Source: Acidobacteriota bacterium
Lineage (GTDB): Bacteria; Acidobacteriota; Terriglobia; 2-12-FULL-54-10
Length of the DNA: 64,000 bases
Assembly (NCBI GenBank): GCA_016191085.1
Contig: JACPPJ010000025.1
Coordinates: forward strand, 43,214-107,213
Direction of reading: 5' to 3'
Each line of letters starts with the position of its first letter. The stretch's first letter is position 1. The notes below the pieces were generated by a model. The model was not told where the DNA came from and made no database searches. It saw nothing but the letters and a program-made list of their open reading frames with translations. The translations under genes were made by a program, and so were the position numbers. Positions 1-9,876 of this stretch are shown here, in pieces.

Positions 1-1
1 C

Positions 2-637
2 GCCCAATCCCTTCGCCACGTGACAAACCCTTCGAACGCCAACAACCCCGATTATGGTGGAGCCGTCGAGGTGATGATTACGAGACCGGCGGGACCTACG
101 GACCCAAGTGCGGTTCCTACTGTTCCGAGCCTCTCAGGCGCTCGCTTTCTGCTGAAATACGGGTCTAACGGCAACGTCTTGATACAGCGACCGGAGAATA
201 ATCCGGGTGTTTACGGCTTTCTGATTTTCAAAAATAATCTGGACCAATTCGGTCTCAACATTTACGAGCCTGGCAATGCAGTCAATCCCAACAACGACAT
301 CAACTGGAAGCGGCCGATACCGGCTATTCTGGCGAACCGGGCGGGAAAAGGCTTAGTTGTTTACTACGCATTTGCGCCCGAGCTTCTGGTATCCTTGGAA
401 TTTGATCTGGCGGGCCATTGTTCGGGAGAGGCCGCCGATGCCAATTGCACAAATCTCAAGTACATGTGTACGACAGACGCCAACTATGCGTACCTAAACC
501 CCTCCGCTCTTTCTCCGGGCGATTCTCCCAATGCCGGGCCCGCACCTACGCCGGCGAATAATCTTTTTTTCAATCGGAGCACCGAGCTGAGACCGTTGAT
601 GAAGCAGACAGTGCTTTATTTGCTCAATAGTCCGTGA
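2..637 (+). CDS. hypothetical protein, C-terminal part (5' truncated by window edge)
   Basis: Frame is open to the window start (AQSLRHVTNPSNANNPDYGG...); ends at TGA 637; long ORF without a competing frame. Confidence 0.55.
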   Translation, partial: AQSLRHVTNPSNANNPDYGGAVEVMITRPAGPTDPSAVPTVPSLSGARFLLKYGSNGNVLIQRPENNPGVYGFLIFKNNLDQFGLNIYEPGNAVNPNNDINWKRPIPAILANRAGKGLVVYYAFAPELLVSLEFDLAGHCSGEAADANCTNLKYMCTTDANYAYLNPSALSPGDSPNAGPAPTPANNLFFNRSTELRPLMKQTVLYLLNSP

Positions 638-725
638 ACCGCTGAATTAGGCGGCACACCCAAATTGTTGCCTATTCAGCGATTCTAATCGTTTAGAACC
701 GCCAGCTCCGTGAAAGGTAAGTAGC

Positions 726-1487
726 TTGCGCAGGAAAGTCATTTATCCCCACAAAAGCCTGCGGCATATGCCCTTTGTTAAGAGTTTCTTGTTCCAGGGT
801 CTGGCCGTCGCCGCTCTGGCCGACACCCTGTTACTTTGGCAGATGCCCCGGATTCTCCAATGGCATTCGCAAGTGATCCAGACTTTTCTGGATTGGGCAA
901 GAGTCCCTTGGCAAATGGGGAGAGAAATCACGCTTGTGCCTGGAATCACTGCCAGGCTGCTACAGACGAGCTATCTAAATTATCAGGAGTACCCGTATTA
1001 TCCCTGGGCTTTTCTGGGAGGCGCGATCGCTGTGTTCCTAATCGGATACCGGTTGTGGCCGACGCCCATAAGGCCGCTGGTCTTCCTTCTGCCGGCGAGT
1101 CTTGCAATAACTTTAATTTACCTGGAAATCGTTTCCCCACTTGTTCCTTATACCCCGGAGGACTTCTGCTCCATTTGGTACCACGGCGAGGCTTATATTT
1201 GGCTACTTATTCCATGGATCTTCGCCGTGAGCTTCTTCACTTTGGCCGTGCCGTTTGTTATGAAAATCGGTTGGCTACCGCTGCTAATTTCCTACGCTTT
1301 CCTGTGGTCAGCGGTCCGGCTGACATTGGCTCTGACCACCTTTCATTACTTTGGGCCCATCTGGATGCCTTTCACTTATTTCATATTCGGCTTCTTAGCT
1401 GATTTCATGTACATTGTGACGTTCTACTCGCTGGCTTTGGACCGGGCGGCTAGGTGGCTGGCAACTCGAAGGGAGATTTGGCAATGA
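726..1487 (+). CDS. polytopic membrane protein in exopolysaccharide-type locus
   Basis: 253 aa, several hydrophobic segments; stop overlaps the GT2 start (ATGA). Confidence 0.65.
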   Translation: MRRKVIYPHKSLRHMPFVKSFLFQGLAVAALADTLLLWQMPRILQWHSQVIQTFLDWARVPWQMGREITLVPGITARLLQTSYLNYQEYPYYPWAFLGGAIAVFLIGYRLWPTPIRPLVFLLPASLAITLIYLEIVSPLVPYTPEDFCSIWYHGEAYIWLLIPWIFAVSFFTLAVPFVMKIGWLPLLISYAFLWSAVRLTLALTTFHYFGPIWMPFTYFIFGFLADFMYIVTFYSLALDRAARWLATRREIWQ

Positions 1488-2854
1488 TCTTCGTGGCCAG
1501 AGCAATTGCATTGGTAGTCACGGTGGTGATGGTGACTTATATGCTCCGTCACTTTGCCTTTGCCCTAAACCGTCTGTTCCGCCATCAAAGAATGAATTAT
1601 ACGGATCTGGCCGGCTTTCACCTTCCCTCTGTTTCCATTCTGATCCCAATGCACAACGAGGAGGACGTGGCTCCGGATGTGCTGGAGGCTCTGCTGGAAG
1701 CAGACTACCCGCACGATCCGGAACGCTTCGAGATCATCCCCATCAATGACCATTCGACCGATCGCACCGGAGAAATTCTAGATGCGTACGCTCTGCATAA
1801 TCCGCTGATCAAGCCCTTGCACCGGCAAAACGGAGAGCGCGGCAAATCTCCAACACTGAGAGAAGCTACCAAAATCGCCAGGGGAGAAGTGCTGGTAATT
1901 TTTGATGCCGACTATGTTCCCGGCAGAGCGATGTTGAAATTTCTGGCTGCTCCATTTGCCGACCCGGAGGTGGGGGCCGTAATGGGGCGTGTGGTGCCTC
2001 ACAATGTCGGATCATCGTTGCTGACCAGACTCATGGACTTAGAACGCGCCGGAGGATACCAGATCAATCAGCAAGCTCGCTACAACCTGAACTTGCTCCC
2101 GCAGTACGGGGGTACCGCGGGCGGCGTTCGACGGGTTGCGCTCGAGGCCGCTGGTGAGTGGGATAGCAGCTCACTGACGGAGGACACTGAATTGACAGTG
2201 CGGTTGGCGATTCTCGGTTGGAAGGTTGCTTATATCAACCGCGCTGAGTGTTATGAGGAAGTACCGGAGAACTGGGATGTGCGCCGCAAGCAGATCGAGC
2301 GTTGGGCCATTGGCCACACGGAATGTTTTCATCGCTATCTCGGGAAAATGCTTCGTTCGCCCTGCCTGAGTTGGAAAGCCAAGGTGGATGGAGTCCTGCT
2401 TCTGGGTGTATATCTCACGGCGCCGCTGATCGTGCTAGGGCTGTTGGCATGCGTAGTACTCTTTTTTGGCGGGCAAACGTATCTCCCCGCCTTGACCGCC
2501 TTCTTTATCGCAAGCACGGCCTACAACTGCTTGGGTAATTTTGCCTCTTTCTTCGAAATCGGCACTAGTGTGGTTCTGGACGGAGGTCAGCAGCGGGTTC
2601 GTTTATTGAGCCTCAATATTGCTAACTCCATCTTCAGCACGGCGACGGTCACGCTTGCTCTCGCCAAATATTACGGACGTCGGTTTTTCGGCCGACCTCT
2701 TCCTCCCTGGAGTAAGACGAAGCGATTTCGTAATGGGAACGGAAATGGAAATGGCAATGGTAACGGCAGCGGCACCTCGGATCCTACATCGAGAGAACGC
2801 GGCCTGAAATTCATCTTGGCGAGAAACACTCTAAGAAAGTCTGTCACCTCTTGA
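1484..2854 (+). CDS. family 2 glycosyltransferase (processive, membrane)
   Basis: VSILIPMHNEEDV...NDHSTDRT...IFDADYVPG...TEDTELTVRL...QIERWAIGH, C-terminal TM helices; ATG at 1484 preceded by GGGAG; ORF track start 1454 is probably too early. Confidence 0.9.
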   Translation: MIFVARAIALVVTVVMVTYMLRHFAFALNRLFRHQRMNYTDLAGFHLPSVSILIPMHNEEDVAPDVLEALLEADYPHDPERFEIIPINDHSTDRTGEILDAYALHNPLIKPLHRQNGERGKSPTLREATKIARGEVLVIFDADYVPGRAMLKFLAAPFADPEVGAVMGRVVPHNVGSSLLTRLMDLERAGGYQINQQARYNLNLLPQYGGTAGGVRRVALEAAGEWDSSSLTEDTELTVRLAILGWKVAYINRAECYEEVPENWDVRRKQIERWAIGHTECFHRYLGKMLRSPCLSWKAKVDGVLLLGVYLTAPLIVLGLLACVVLFFGGQTYLPALTAFFIASTAYNCLGNFASFFEIGTSVVLDGGQQRVRLLSLNIANSIFSTATVTLALAKYYGRRFFGRPLPPWSKTKRFRNGNGNGNGNGNGSGTSDPTSRERGLKFILARNTLRKSVTS

Positions 2855-2870
2855 TATTGGTGGAATCTTC

Positions 2871-4895
2871 TTGATCCTGGTACTTTTACTCCTCTTCCTG
2901 GCACTGCTGGGACTAAATTTCTATTTTGGCGTTCGCGAATGGTGGCATCCCAAGGATAGCGCGCCCCTTCCCGTGGATGTGGAATACGTGCGAGTCGAAA
3001 ACTACTTCGGGAAGTCCTTTCGCACCAAGATGCAGGAATGGTTGCAGACGGCCTCCCCGGTCGAAACAACAAAGCCATGCGAGCCCCCCATGAAATCCCT
3101 ACTGGAAAAACCGAATCACGAGAGAATCCTGATCTTGACGGGCGGGTTGTTGAGCGGCGATGGCCATGAGGCATTGGTCTATTGTGAAGGCGACTTGCAA
3201 CTCTCCGACCACTGCTCGCTCCATCGCGAGGTGTACTGTCGAGGCAACCTAAACAGTGGAACCGGTGTGCAATTCCAAGCCCTTGCGGCAGATGGGGAAA
3301 TCATTCTAGGGCCCGAGAACGATGTGTCGAGATGGGTGGATGCACATCGTAAGATCCTGCTGGGGAGGGGTACGGTGATCCACAGCCGAGTGAGTTCCTC
3401 GGAATCAATAGAACTGGAAGAGCAAGTCGCTGCGCAATCTCTGTATGCCTCGGTGGTTTTTACGACAGGATATCGACCCTGTGAGCCGGCGGACATTGCA
3501 GCGCAGATGGAAGATTCCATAGAAGAAACTCCGGACGGAGTTGGCCAGCACGCATCGCCCTTCCCAGAGGATTGCTCCGTTTCACAGCTGGCTGCTGATA
3601 CTTGGCTGGTTCGCGGCGACCTGCATTTGCCCGAAGGCAAACGAGTGGCAACCAATATAATCGTCCGCGGTGCCCTTACCACCGGTCCTGATTGCGAATT
3701 TTGGGGGGATGTAAAAGCGGACCGCGCTGAGCTGGGTTTGCGCAACAGAGTTCATGGAAATCTCGTTTCCGGTGGCGGTATCGCGATCGGCGAATCCGGG
3801 TGGGTGGGCAAGAGTATCGCAGCGGAAACCGATATCTTGCTCCACTCCGGCGTGCGTGTAGGGACGCCAGCGATCCTGGCGGCAGTCAGCGCCGGGAAGG
3901 AAGTGAAGATGGAAGCTGACGTTGCCGTCTATGGCAAGGTGACAGGAGGCCAAGCCGTAAAATCGGTCGGCAAGATTGACGCTGATTGCGATGTGAAACC
4001 GCGGGCGAAGAAGAGATGGTTCGCTGTGACTGTTCTTCTGGCGCTGGTCATCTGCCAACTTCGGATGCCCGTATTTGCCCAGGCCGAGCGGCAGCTCCCC
4101 TTTACGCAACCGCAGGAGAACTCGAGTGCTCGAGCGGCCAACCCATCGGACCCAGCGCTGGGGGACCCGACCGGCAACTATCGGTTTCGCCTTGAGGCCG
4201 GCGGTTTTGACAATGCCGTCAGCAACAGGTTCGGCCAATGGTGGGGCGGCCTCATATCGCTCTCATACAAACCGTCGAACCGCGTCACTACGTCCGCCAG
4301 TCTCATCTCGCAAACTCGCCCGGCGGGAACTGAGCAACTCGTGACCTTGGATACAGTTATTGACTGGTCGAAATGGTTTTATACGCAGATAGGCGTGAGC
4401 GGTGGTGGAGCAGACGATCCAGCAGCTTTCTTCCCGCGCTACCGCTATGATATCAACGGCTTCTTCAAAGTTCCAGGAAAGCCGGCGCTGGTTCTCGACG
4501 GCGGTTACACTCGCCTGCAATTTGGAGCTCCCGTCGGTGGTCGCATCTCAAGAATGGGTGCCATTTATTATTGGCGGAAGTTTGTTTTCCAGGGAAATTT
4601 AAACTTCAACAATGTGCGTCCTGGCAACCATAAATCGAAGTCCGTCTCGGGTGCTGTTCAATATGGGCAGGAAGGCCATTATTGGATAGGCCTCACGATG
4701 GGTGGAGGGCGGGAAGCGTGGCAGACTCTGACTCTGACCCCTCAGGACGTTCAATTTACCAGTTACAGTACTTCAGTTTTCCTCCGGAAGTGGTTTACAC
4801 CTCGTCATGGCATGGCGTTTTCTTACAATTACGCGGTCAAGCGAGCTGCCTATAGAATCAATGGGGTGGATGTAAGATTCTTCGTAGATTTCTGA
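2871..4895 (+). CDS. fusion: N-terminal TM + bactofilin-like beta-helix (polymer-forming) region + internal signal-peptide-like segment + YaiO-like outer-membrane beta-barrel
   Basis: GDLHLPEGKRVATNIIVRGALTTGPDCEFWGDVKADRAELG... resembles the bactofilin fold; RAKKRWFAVTVLLALVICQLRMPVFAQA internal signal-like; C-terminal amphipathic strands ending VDVRFFVDF. Confidence 0.75.
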   Translation: MILVLLLLFLALLGLNFYFGVREWWHPKDSAPLPVDVEYVRVENYFGKSFRTKMQEWLQTASPVETTKPCEPPMKSLLEKPNHERILILTGGLLSGDGHEALVYCEGDLQLSDHCSLHREVYCRGNLNSGTGVQFQALAADGEIILGPENDVSRWVDAHRKILLGRGTVIHSRVSSSESIELEEQVAAQSLYASVVFTTGYRPCEPADIAAQMEDSIEETPDGVGQHASPFPEDCSVSQLAADTWLVRGDLHLPEGKRVATNIIVRGALTTGPDCEFWGDVKADRAELGLRNRVHGNLVSGGGIAIGESGWVGKSIAAETDILLHSGVRVGTPAILAAVSAGKEVKMEADVAVYGKVTGGQAVKSVGKIDADCDVKPRAKKRWFAVTVLLALVICQLRMPVFAQAERQLPFTQPQENSSARAANPSDPALGDPTGNYRFRLEAGGFDNAVSNRFGQWWGGLISLSYKPSNRVTTSASLISQTRPAGTEQLVTLDTVIDWSKWFYTQIGVSGGGADDPAAFFPRYRYDINGFFKVPGKPALVLDGGYTRLQFGAPVGGRISRMGAIYYWRKFVFQGNLNFNNVRPGNHKSKSVSGAVQYGQEGHYWIGLTMGGGREAWQTLTLTPQDVQFTSYSTSVFLRKWFTPRHGMAFSYNYAVKRAAYRINGVDVRFFVDF

Positions 4896-4934
4896 ACAGC
4901 CTTTCGGAGAAGCCCATGTTCATCATGCTTCTCA

Positions 4935-5792
4935 TCACTTAACGCACGAGTGATCACAACTCGCGACTGAGATACCGGTCAATTTAGCTGTTCTTGAAAT
5001 TCGGCTCGCTCTTTCTCGCTGCCATGAGGGTTGGGCGCGGCCCGGCATGACGGTGAAGCGCGCTGGGATGTTTCTTGGAAAACTGCGATCGAACTCTTCG
5101 GCAACTACCCAATGACACTCGCACACGATGGCTTCCAATCTCCGCCGGTCCACGATCTTAATATTGTTGTATTGATACTCTATGAGTCCGCCCTGGCGGA
5201 AACGAATCGCCGCTTTGGTCACTTCCGAACGGGGAGCGCCCAGTATCCGGCCCATGAATTCTTGGGTCATGGGAAATTCTTTGGAGCCGATCCGATCATG
5301 AATAGTCAAGAGCAGCCGGGCGAGCCGCCTTTTCAGCAAGTGGACACGGTTGCAAGCCGCGGATTGAGAGGTCATCAATATCTGGCATCGGATGTAATCC
5401 AATATTTTTCTTTGGAATATTCCGTCTCGCTGGAATTCAGCTAAAAATGCATCTGCCTTCATACGCAAAGCGCTGCCAGTGATCTCGACGACAGCCTCGT
5501 GAAAAGAGCTCCGGCCACCCAAGGCAATGTAAGTTCCAAGCAGTCCCGGGTTCCCAACGACCCCGACCTCGACGCTCTTGCCATCCTCCAAATAGGTGAG
5601 TAACGAGATTAAGGATTGCTCTGGGAAATAAACGTATCGCATTGGGCCATCGCATTCGTACAGAATTTCATTCTGGCGCAATGTGACCTGTTCCAGGCTG
5701 GGAAGCAGGCGCAGATAGTCCCGGGTGGGAAGAGCGACGAGCAGGCGATTGTCGGGCAAACGGAATTTCGGTGGAGGGAAAGCGAACTCCAT
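4935..5792 (-). CDS. Crp/Fnr family transcriptional regulator
   Basis: Cyclic-nucleotide-binding-like domain (LRQNEILYECDGPMRYVYFPEQSLISLL...VEVGVVGNPGLLG) and C-terminal HTH-like MTQEFMGRILGAPRSEVTKAA. Confidence 0.8.
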   Translation of the reverse strand: MEFAFPPPKFRLPDNRLLVALPTRDYLRLLPSLEQVTLRQNEILYECDGPMRYVYFPEQSLISLLTYLEDGKSVEVGVVGNPGLLGTYIALGGRSSFHEAVVEITGSALRMKADAFLAEFQRDGIFQRKILDYIRCQILMTSQSAACNRVHLLKRRLARLLLTIHDRIGSKEFPMTQEFMGRILGAPRSEVTKAAIRFRQGGLIEYQYNNIKIVDRRRLEAIVCECHWVVAEEFDRSFPRNIPARFTVMPGRAQPSWQRERASRISRTAKLTGISVASCDHSCVK

Positions 5793-6266
5793 GGCGTCAT
5801 CCTTCCTATGTAAATCTCACGAGTAGTTGCCATGTTGCATTCTGCTTCTATATTCTGCCAGTTTTTCCGATCCAACAGCAATATCCCATAGTACTTTGGT
5901 CCCAAATTCGTACCAGGACAGACGAACTTCGTTTCCCCGAGCCTCGGCAAACGTTTCTCGGGCCAATTATAAATGCCACTCTGCAAAGCAATGTTCTTGA
6001 CGGATCAAACCCGAGATATTCTCTCTGGGCTCGCAGCACAGCGAGAACCAGAGTAATTGGCTTGTCTGATTTAGGCGGTAGTCTCCGCGAATTGTCGAAG
6101 TCTTGAGCAACGGCTGTCAAGGCACCGTCAGATGGGTCCTGCAAAATTCGCGCAAGACTATCGGATTTTCTGGAAATGCGCTGAAAACAAAACATGTTAC
6201 TCCATCGTCGCCCGGAATCCTGCCCGCATTTCATATTTGGTGGGCTGCTTGCAAGTATATGGGTAT

Positions 6267-6995
6267 ATGAAGCCAACGGACCCTGCCAGCATCTTGAACT
6301 TTGAATTGCCTAGGAATCGACTTCTACGAGGTCTACCCAGAACTGAGTTGGTTCGTTTGCTTCGCAATGTGGAGCCCGTTTCACTGGTACAGAATGACGT
6401 CCTATACGAACGCGGTGCCCGGATTCGATACGTCTTCTTCTTGGAGCAAAGCGTGGTCTCGCTGCTGGCGACTCTGAGCGATGGCACGAACGTTGAAGTG
6501 GCCGTACTCGGGAGTCGAGGCTTTTTAGGGGTTCCCCTCGCACTTGGCGGCCAATCCTCTCAGCATATGGCTATTGTCCAGATCGCTGGCAACGCGCTAA
6601 GAATGAAAGCCGAGACCTTCTTGACCGAATTTGAGCGTGGTGGCATTTTCCGAAAATTACTGCTGAACTATTCCCAATCCTTAATTCTAACCATCTCGGA
6701 AACCGCAGTTTGCAACGACCGCCACCCGCTGGACAAGAGGCTTGCCCGTCTCCTACTAACAATCCATGATGAATTCGGTTCTGCGGAATTTCCTACCACT
6801 GATCAGTTTCTAAGCGGCACGTTGATTGCCGCGCCTGCAGAAATTGCAAATGCAGCGGCTCTTTTCCACCGCGACAGATTGATTGACTATACGGGCGGCA
6901 CCGTTAGAATCCTTGACCGGCGAGGCCTTGAGGCAAACGCTTGCCAATGTTATCGGAAACTCAACAGAGCGTGTGACAGCGTCCTCATTCAGTAG
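6267..6995 (+). CDS. Crp/Fnr family regulator-like paralog
   Basis: Paralog of 4935..5792 (VSLVQNDVLYERGARIRYVFFLEQSVVSLLATLSDGTNVEVAVLGSRGFLGVPLALGG); likely ATG at 6267 (MKPTDPASIL); track start 6132 is upstream. Confidence 0.75.
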   Translation: MKPTDPASILNFELPRNRLLRGLPRTELVRLLRNVEPVSLVQNDVLYERGARIRYVFFLEQSVVSLLATLSDGTNVEVAVLGSRGFLGVPLALGGQSSQHMAIVQIAGNALRMKAETFLTEFERGGIFRKLLLNYSQSLILTISETAVCNDRHPLDKRLARLLLTIHDEFGSAEFPTTDQFLSGTLIAAPAEIANAAALFHRDRLIDYTGGTVRILDRRGLEANACQCYRKLNRACDSVLIQ

Positions 6996-7101
6996 TTAGT
7001 CGATGAAAAATGTCTTCTAGACCTTGCTTTGCCATGCGATTCACGTGACCAGGCCTTACTATGGCGCTCCAAGTTTGCCACCGTGTGAGTGCACTAGGTG
7101 A

Positions 7102-7120
7102 TACGCGGCCCGGCCGCGTA
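7102..7120. other. perfect hairpin TACGCGGC-CCG-GCCGCGTA
   Basis: 8-bp perfect inverted repeat, 3-nt loop, in intergenic DNA. Confidence 0.5.
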
Positions 7121-7248
7121 CGGGCATCTCAGTAGAAAACGTGAACCGTGGGGCGTACACTGTCTTCGCTACAGGCAAGGTGAAACTCGTGGCTATAAAG
7201 TTGGTATTGATGAATCCGTGGACCGGACATAGCATAAGGAACGCAGGT

Positions 7249-7575
7249 ATGACGGACACAGCAGATAAGAGGTCCGCACAACGGTTCGCGATAACGTTGC
7301 CAGGAACCCTAATACTGAATGAGTTGCGTGGAGACGAAATCACATTCAAGACAAGAGACATCAGCTCTAGCGGAGTATATCTTGAATTTGGCACCCCTGT
7401 GAGCGTTGGATCATCCTTGCAGTTTGTTCTGACTTTCCCGCCAGAGATTACGAATGGTAACCCTCTCCGTGTGGAGTGCAAAGGAAACGTGATACGTGTC
7501 GAGAAGCACGGCGCGGACGGCACAGTTATCGGAGCAGCCGCCACCATCGAGCGATACCAAATTCTGAGGCAATAG
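7249..7575 (+). CDS. PilZ domain protein
   Basis: MTDTADKRSAQRFAITLPGTL...TRDISSSGVYLEFGTPVSVGSSLQFVLTFP; RSAQRF ... DISSSGVYLE PilZ-like motifs. Confidence 0.8.
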   Translation: MTDTADKRSAQRFAITLPGTLILNELRGDEITFKTRDISSSGVYLEFGTPVSVGSSLQFVLTFPPEITNGNPLRVECKGNVIRVEKHGADGTVIGAAATIERYQILRQ

Positions 7576-7605
7576 TCGTCCAGCAATCGTATCAGTACGG
7601 TCATG

Positions 7606-8775
7606 CTATGACGGTATATTTTTTTTCTGTCTGAAGCTTTCAATCATTCTGTCAATGGCGATCTTGTGGCGCTTAGCAACATCCTCGCCAGCGGCGATCC
7701 ACTCTTCGTCCGAAATTGCCTTAAAGACATCCACCACATCCTTGTCAAACTGGCTGCCGCTATACCGAATGATTTCTGTGCGCGCTTCGGCTGTACTGCG
7801 GGGCGAGCAATAGGGGCGGCCAGCGGTGATCACGTCGAAGGTGTCGGCCACAGCGAAAATCCGAGCTTCTATTGGAATAGAGTCTCGTTTTAGGTGCAAG
7901 GGGTATCCCTCACCGTCAATCCTTTCGTGATGAAGGAGGGCGACCCTTGCAGCCTGCTGGAGATGCGGGATACGTGAGAGAACCTGGTAGCCAAAGATGG
8001 AGTGATGTTGAACGATCCGAAATTCTGGAGCTGTTAGTCTGGCCGGTTTTAGCAAGATGGCGTCCGGGATGGCAATTTTGCCGATATCATGCAGCAGGGC
8101 GCCGTAGCTCAAATGTTTCATCAGAGCACTGCTGTAGCCACACCTTTCGGCCAACAACAGAGTGAATTTCTGCACCCTCAGCGAGTGTAGGTCGCGTTGG
8201 TGTTCCCGCGCGTCTAGCGCGGCTGCCAGCATTGCCAGTCCGGGCCTCTGCATTTCTCCCGCCCGCTGTAAGGCACTATGCAGATGCTCAGCGCGGTCGT
8301 GAAGAGTTTGTTCGACCAGCGTCTGGAATATTTCCTGCTCGATTACCGATAGCTGCTTTTCTAATGAGCGCTCCACATCAGCAACCAATTCCTCGCATGT
8401 GAACGGTTTGTGAATGCAGTCATAAGCCCCTATTTTCATTGCCTCGATCTCCAGGACCGAATCGAGAGGATCGCTTAGCATCAGGAACGCTGCTTGTGGA
8501 TTTGTGCGCAGACCCCGGCGTAAGAGTTGAACACCGGTCATTCCTGTAAGCCGCAGAGAGCAAAGGACCACATCGAACTGCGATTCTCGGAGAAGCTCCA
8601 AGGCTACAGTTGCTCTCGTTGCAGTTACACAGTGATAGCGAGGCGGAGGGAAACAGGATTGAATTGTCGCGACAACGTCATGGTTTGCATCGATGACCAA
8701 CAGTTCAATGGGATTTGGGAAATTTTCCATAATGCCGCTCTCAAATCGAGGGCTTAGGTTCGTGACTGCTAGCAA
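7606..8775 (-). CDS. receiver-like domain + HD-GYP phosphodiesterase
   Basis: LLHDIGKIAIPD and HHERIDGEGYP HD-GYP signatures; N-terminal CheY-like fold with KPF. Confidence 0.88.
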   Translation of the reverse strand: MLAVTNLSPRFESGIMENFPNPIELLVIDANHDVVATIQSCFPPPRYHCVTATRATVALELLRESQFDVVLCSLRLTGMTGVQLLRRGLRTNPQAAFLMLSDPLDSVLEIEAMKIGAYDCIHKPFTCEELVADVERSLEKQLSVIEQEIFQTLVEQTLHDRAEHLHSALQRAGEMQRPGLAMLAAALDAREHQRDLHSLRVQKFTLLLAERCGYSSALMKHLSYGALLHDIGKIAIPDAILLKPARLTAPEFRIVQHHSIFGYQVLSRIPHLQQAARVALLHHERIDGEGYPLHLKRDSIPIEARIFAVADTFDVITAGRPYCSPRSTAEARTEIIRYSGSQFDKDVVDVFKAISDEEWIAAGEDVAKRHKIAIDRMIESFRQKKNIPS

Positions 8776-9293
8776 AGAGCAAAGTCATTGCCAAGAGATT
8801 CCCAACAGCTCAGATTTCGCAAGTGCCTGGATAAACGACGACTTCAAGACTATTGACCAGAGGAATGGTTAACTAAGTCCCCAACAAATGGCCAATTTCT
8901 TGTCAGTTCGCGCCGGGAGTTTGACATAGAGCGTAGATAGGGCGGCGAAACCGGCGTTCTCCGTGGCATCGCTGAACACTCTTACATGGAAAGATTCTTC
9001 AAGACCGGAAGTGACTCGTCCAGGCCAGATAATGAACATGCCTACATTGGGTGCACATCGATCTGGCTCTTGCGTGGTATCAATTTGGTAAACAAAGAGC
9101 AACTTGACAGTACCTTTAGCCTATTGACCCAGAACAACCCTCTGGCTCACTCTGCTTAACGTAATCATTAGCTTCTGTTCAGAGCAAACCTCGGAAAATC
9201 GAGGTACGCAGAGCCACGGGACCGAGTTAGAAAATGAGTTAGCTCAGCCAAGCCGGCAGAAGAAACTCTGGCGGCTCTTGCTTTGGAGGTTCC

Positions 9294-9569
9294 ATGTCTA
9301 GAGAAATGAGGGAAGACACTCGCATAACAAGTTCAATCATGGAGATAGAAACTGCGATGGATCGTGTTCGTGCGGCACGTAGCGCTCTCGATACTTACTA
9401 CAGACGTGGAGGCGCAGAGGCTTACGATCCCGCCGAGCACAGACGATTGTGGCACCCGATCGTCAAAGCCACTGAGGAGTATATTGCCTGCCCTCGTAAC
9501 AAAGCTTCTCAAATAACCATTCGCGTACTTTTTGTGTCGATACGATTCAGTCGTCAACTGAAAAAATAA
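9294..9569 (+). CDS. small hypothetical protein
   Basis: 91-aa ORF, preceded by TTTGGAGGTTCC; charged helical composition. Confidence 0.35.
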   Translation: MSREMREDTRITSSIMEIETAMDRVRAARSALDTYYRRGGAEAYDPAEHRRLWHPIVKATEEYIACPRNKASQITIRVLFVSIRFSRQLKK

Positions 9570-9876
9570 AAAACAGAAACTTTTTCTGAGGAGGCATGGT
9601 CAATAGATCGCCCGGCGATAATCTGCCATGCTGTTATTCGTTTTCAGCCAAACGCGCATAAATTTCAACGTGGCGGTGCCCGGAGGCCTTTCATAAGTGC
9701 CTTGGCACGTCACGACGGCCGCGTTGCAAGAAGTGAACTCGACGTACAACATGCGGGAGAAACTGTCAAGGGCGGAGAAAAACTAGGCCAGCGGGGCGAA
9801 GCAAAATTAGAAACCACTTCTGATGGTGGAAGGGTAGGATTGGTAGGATCGCCAGGGGTGGCTGGAGCGGGGGCCT

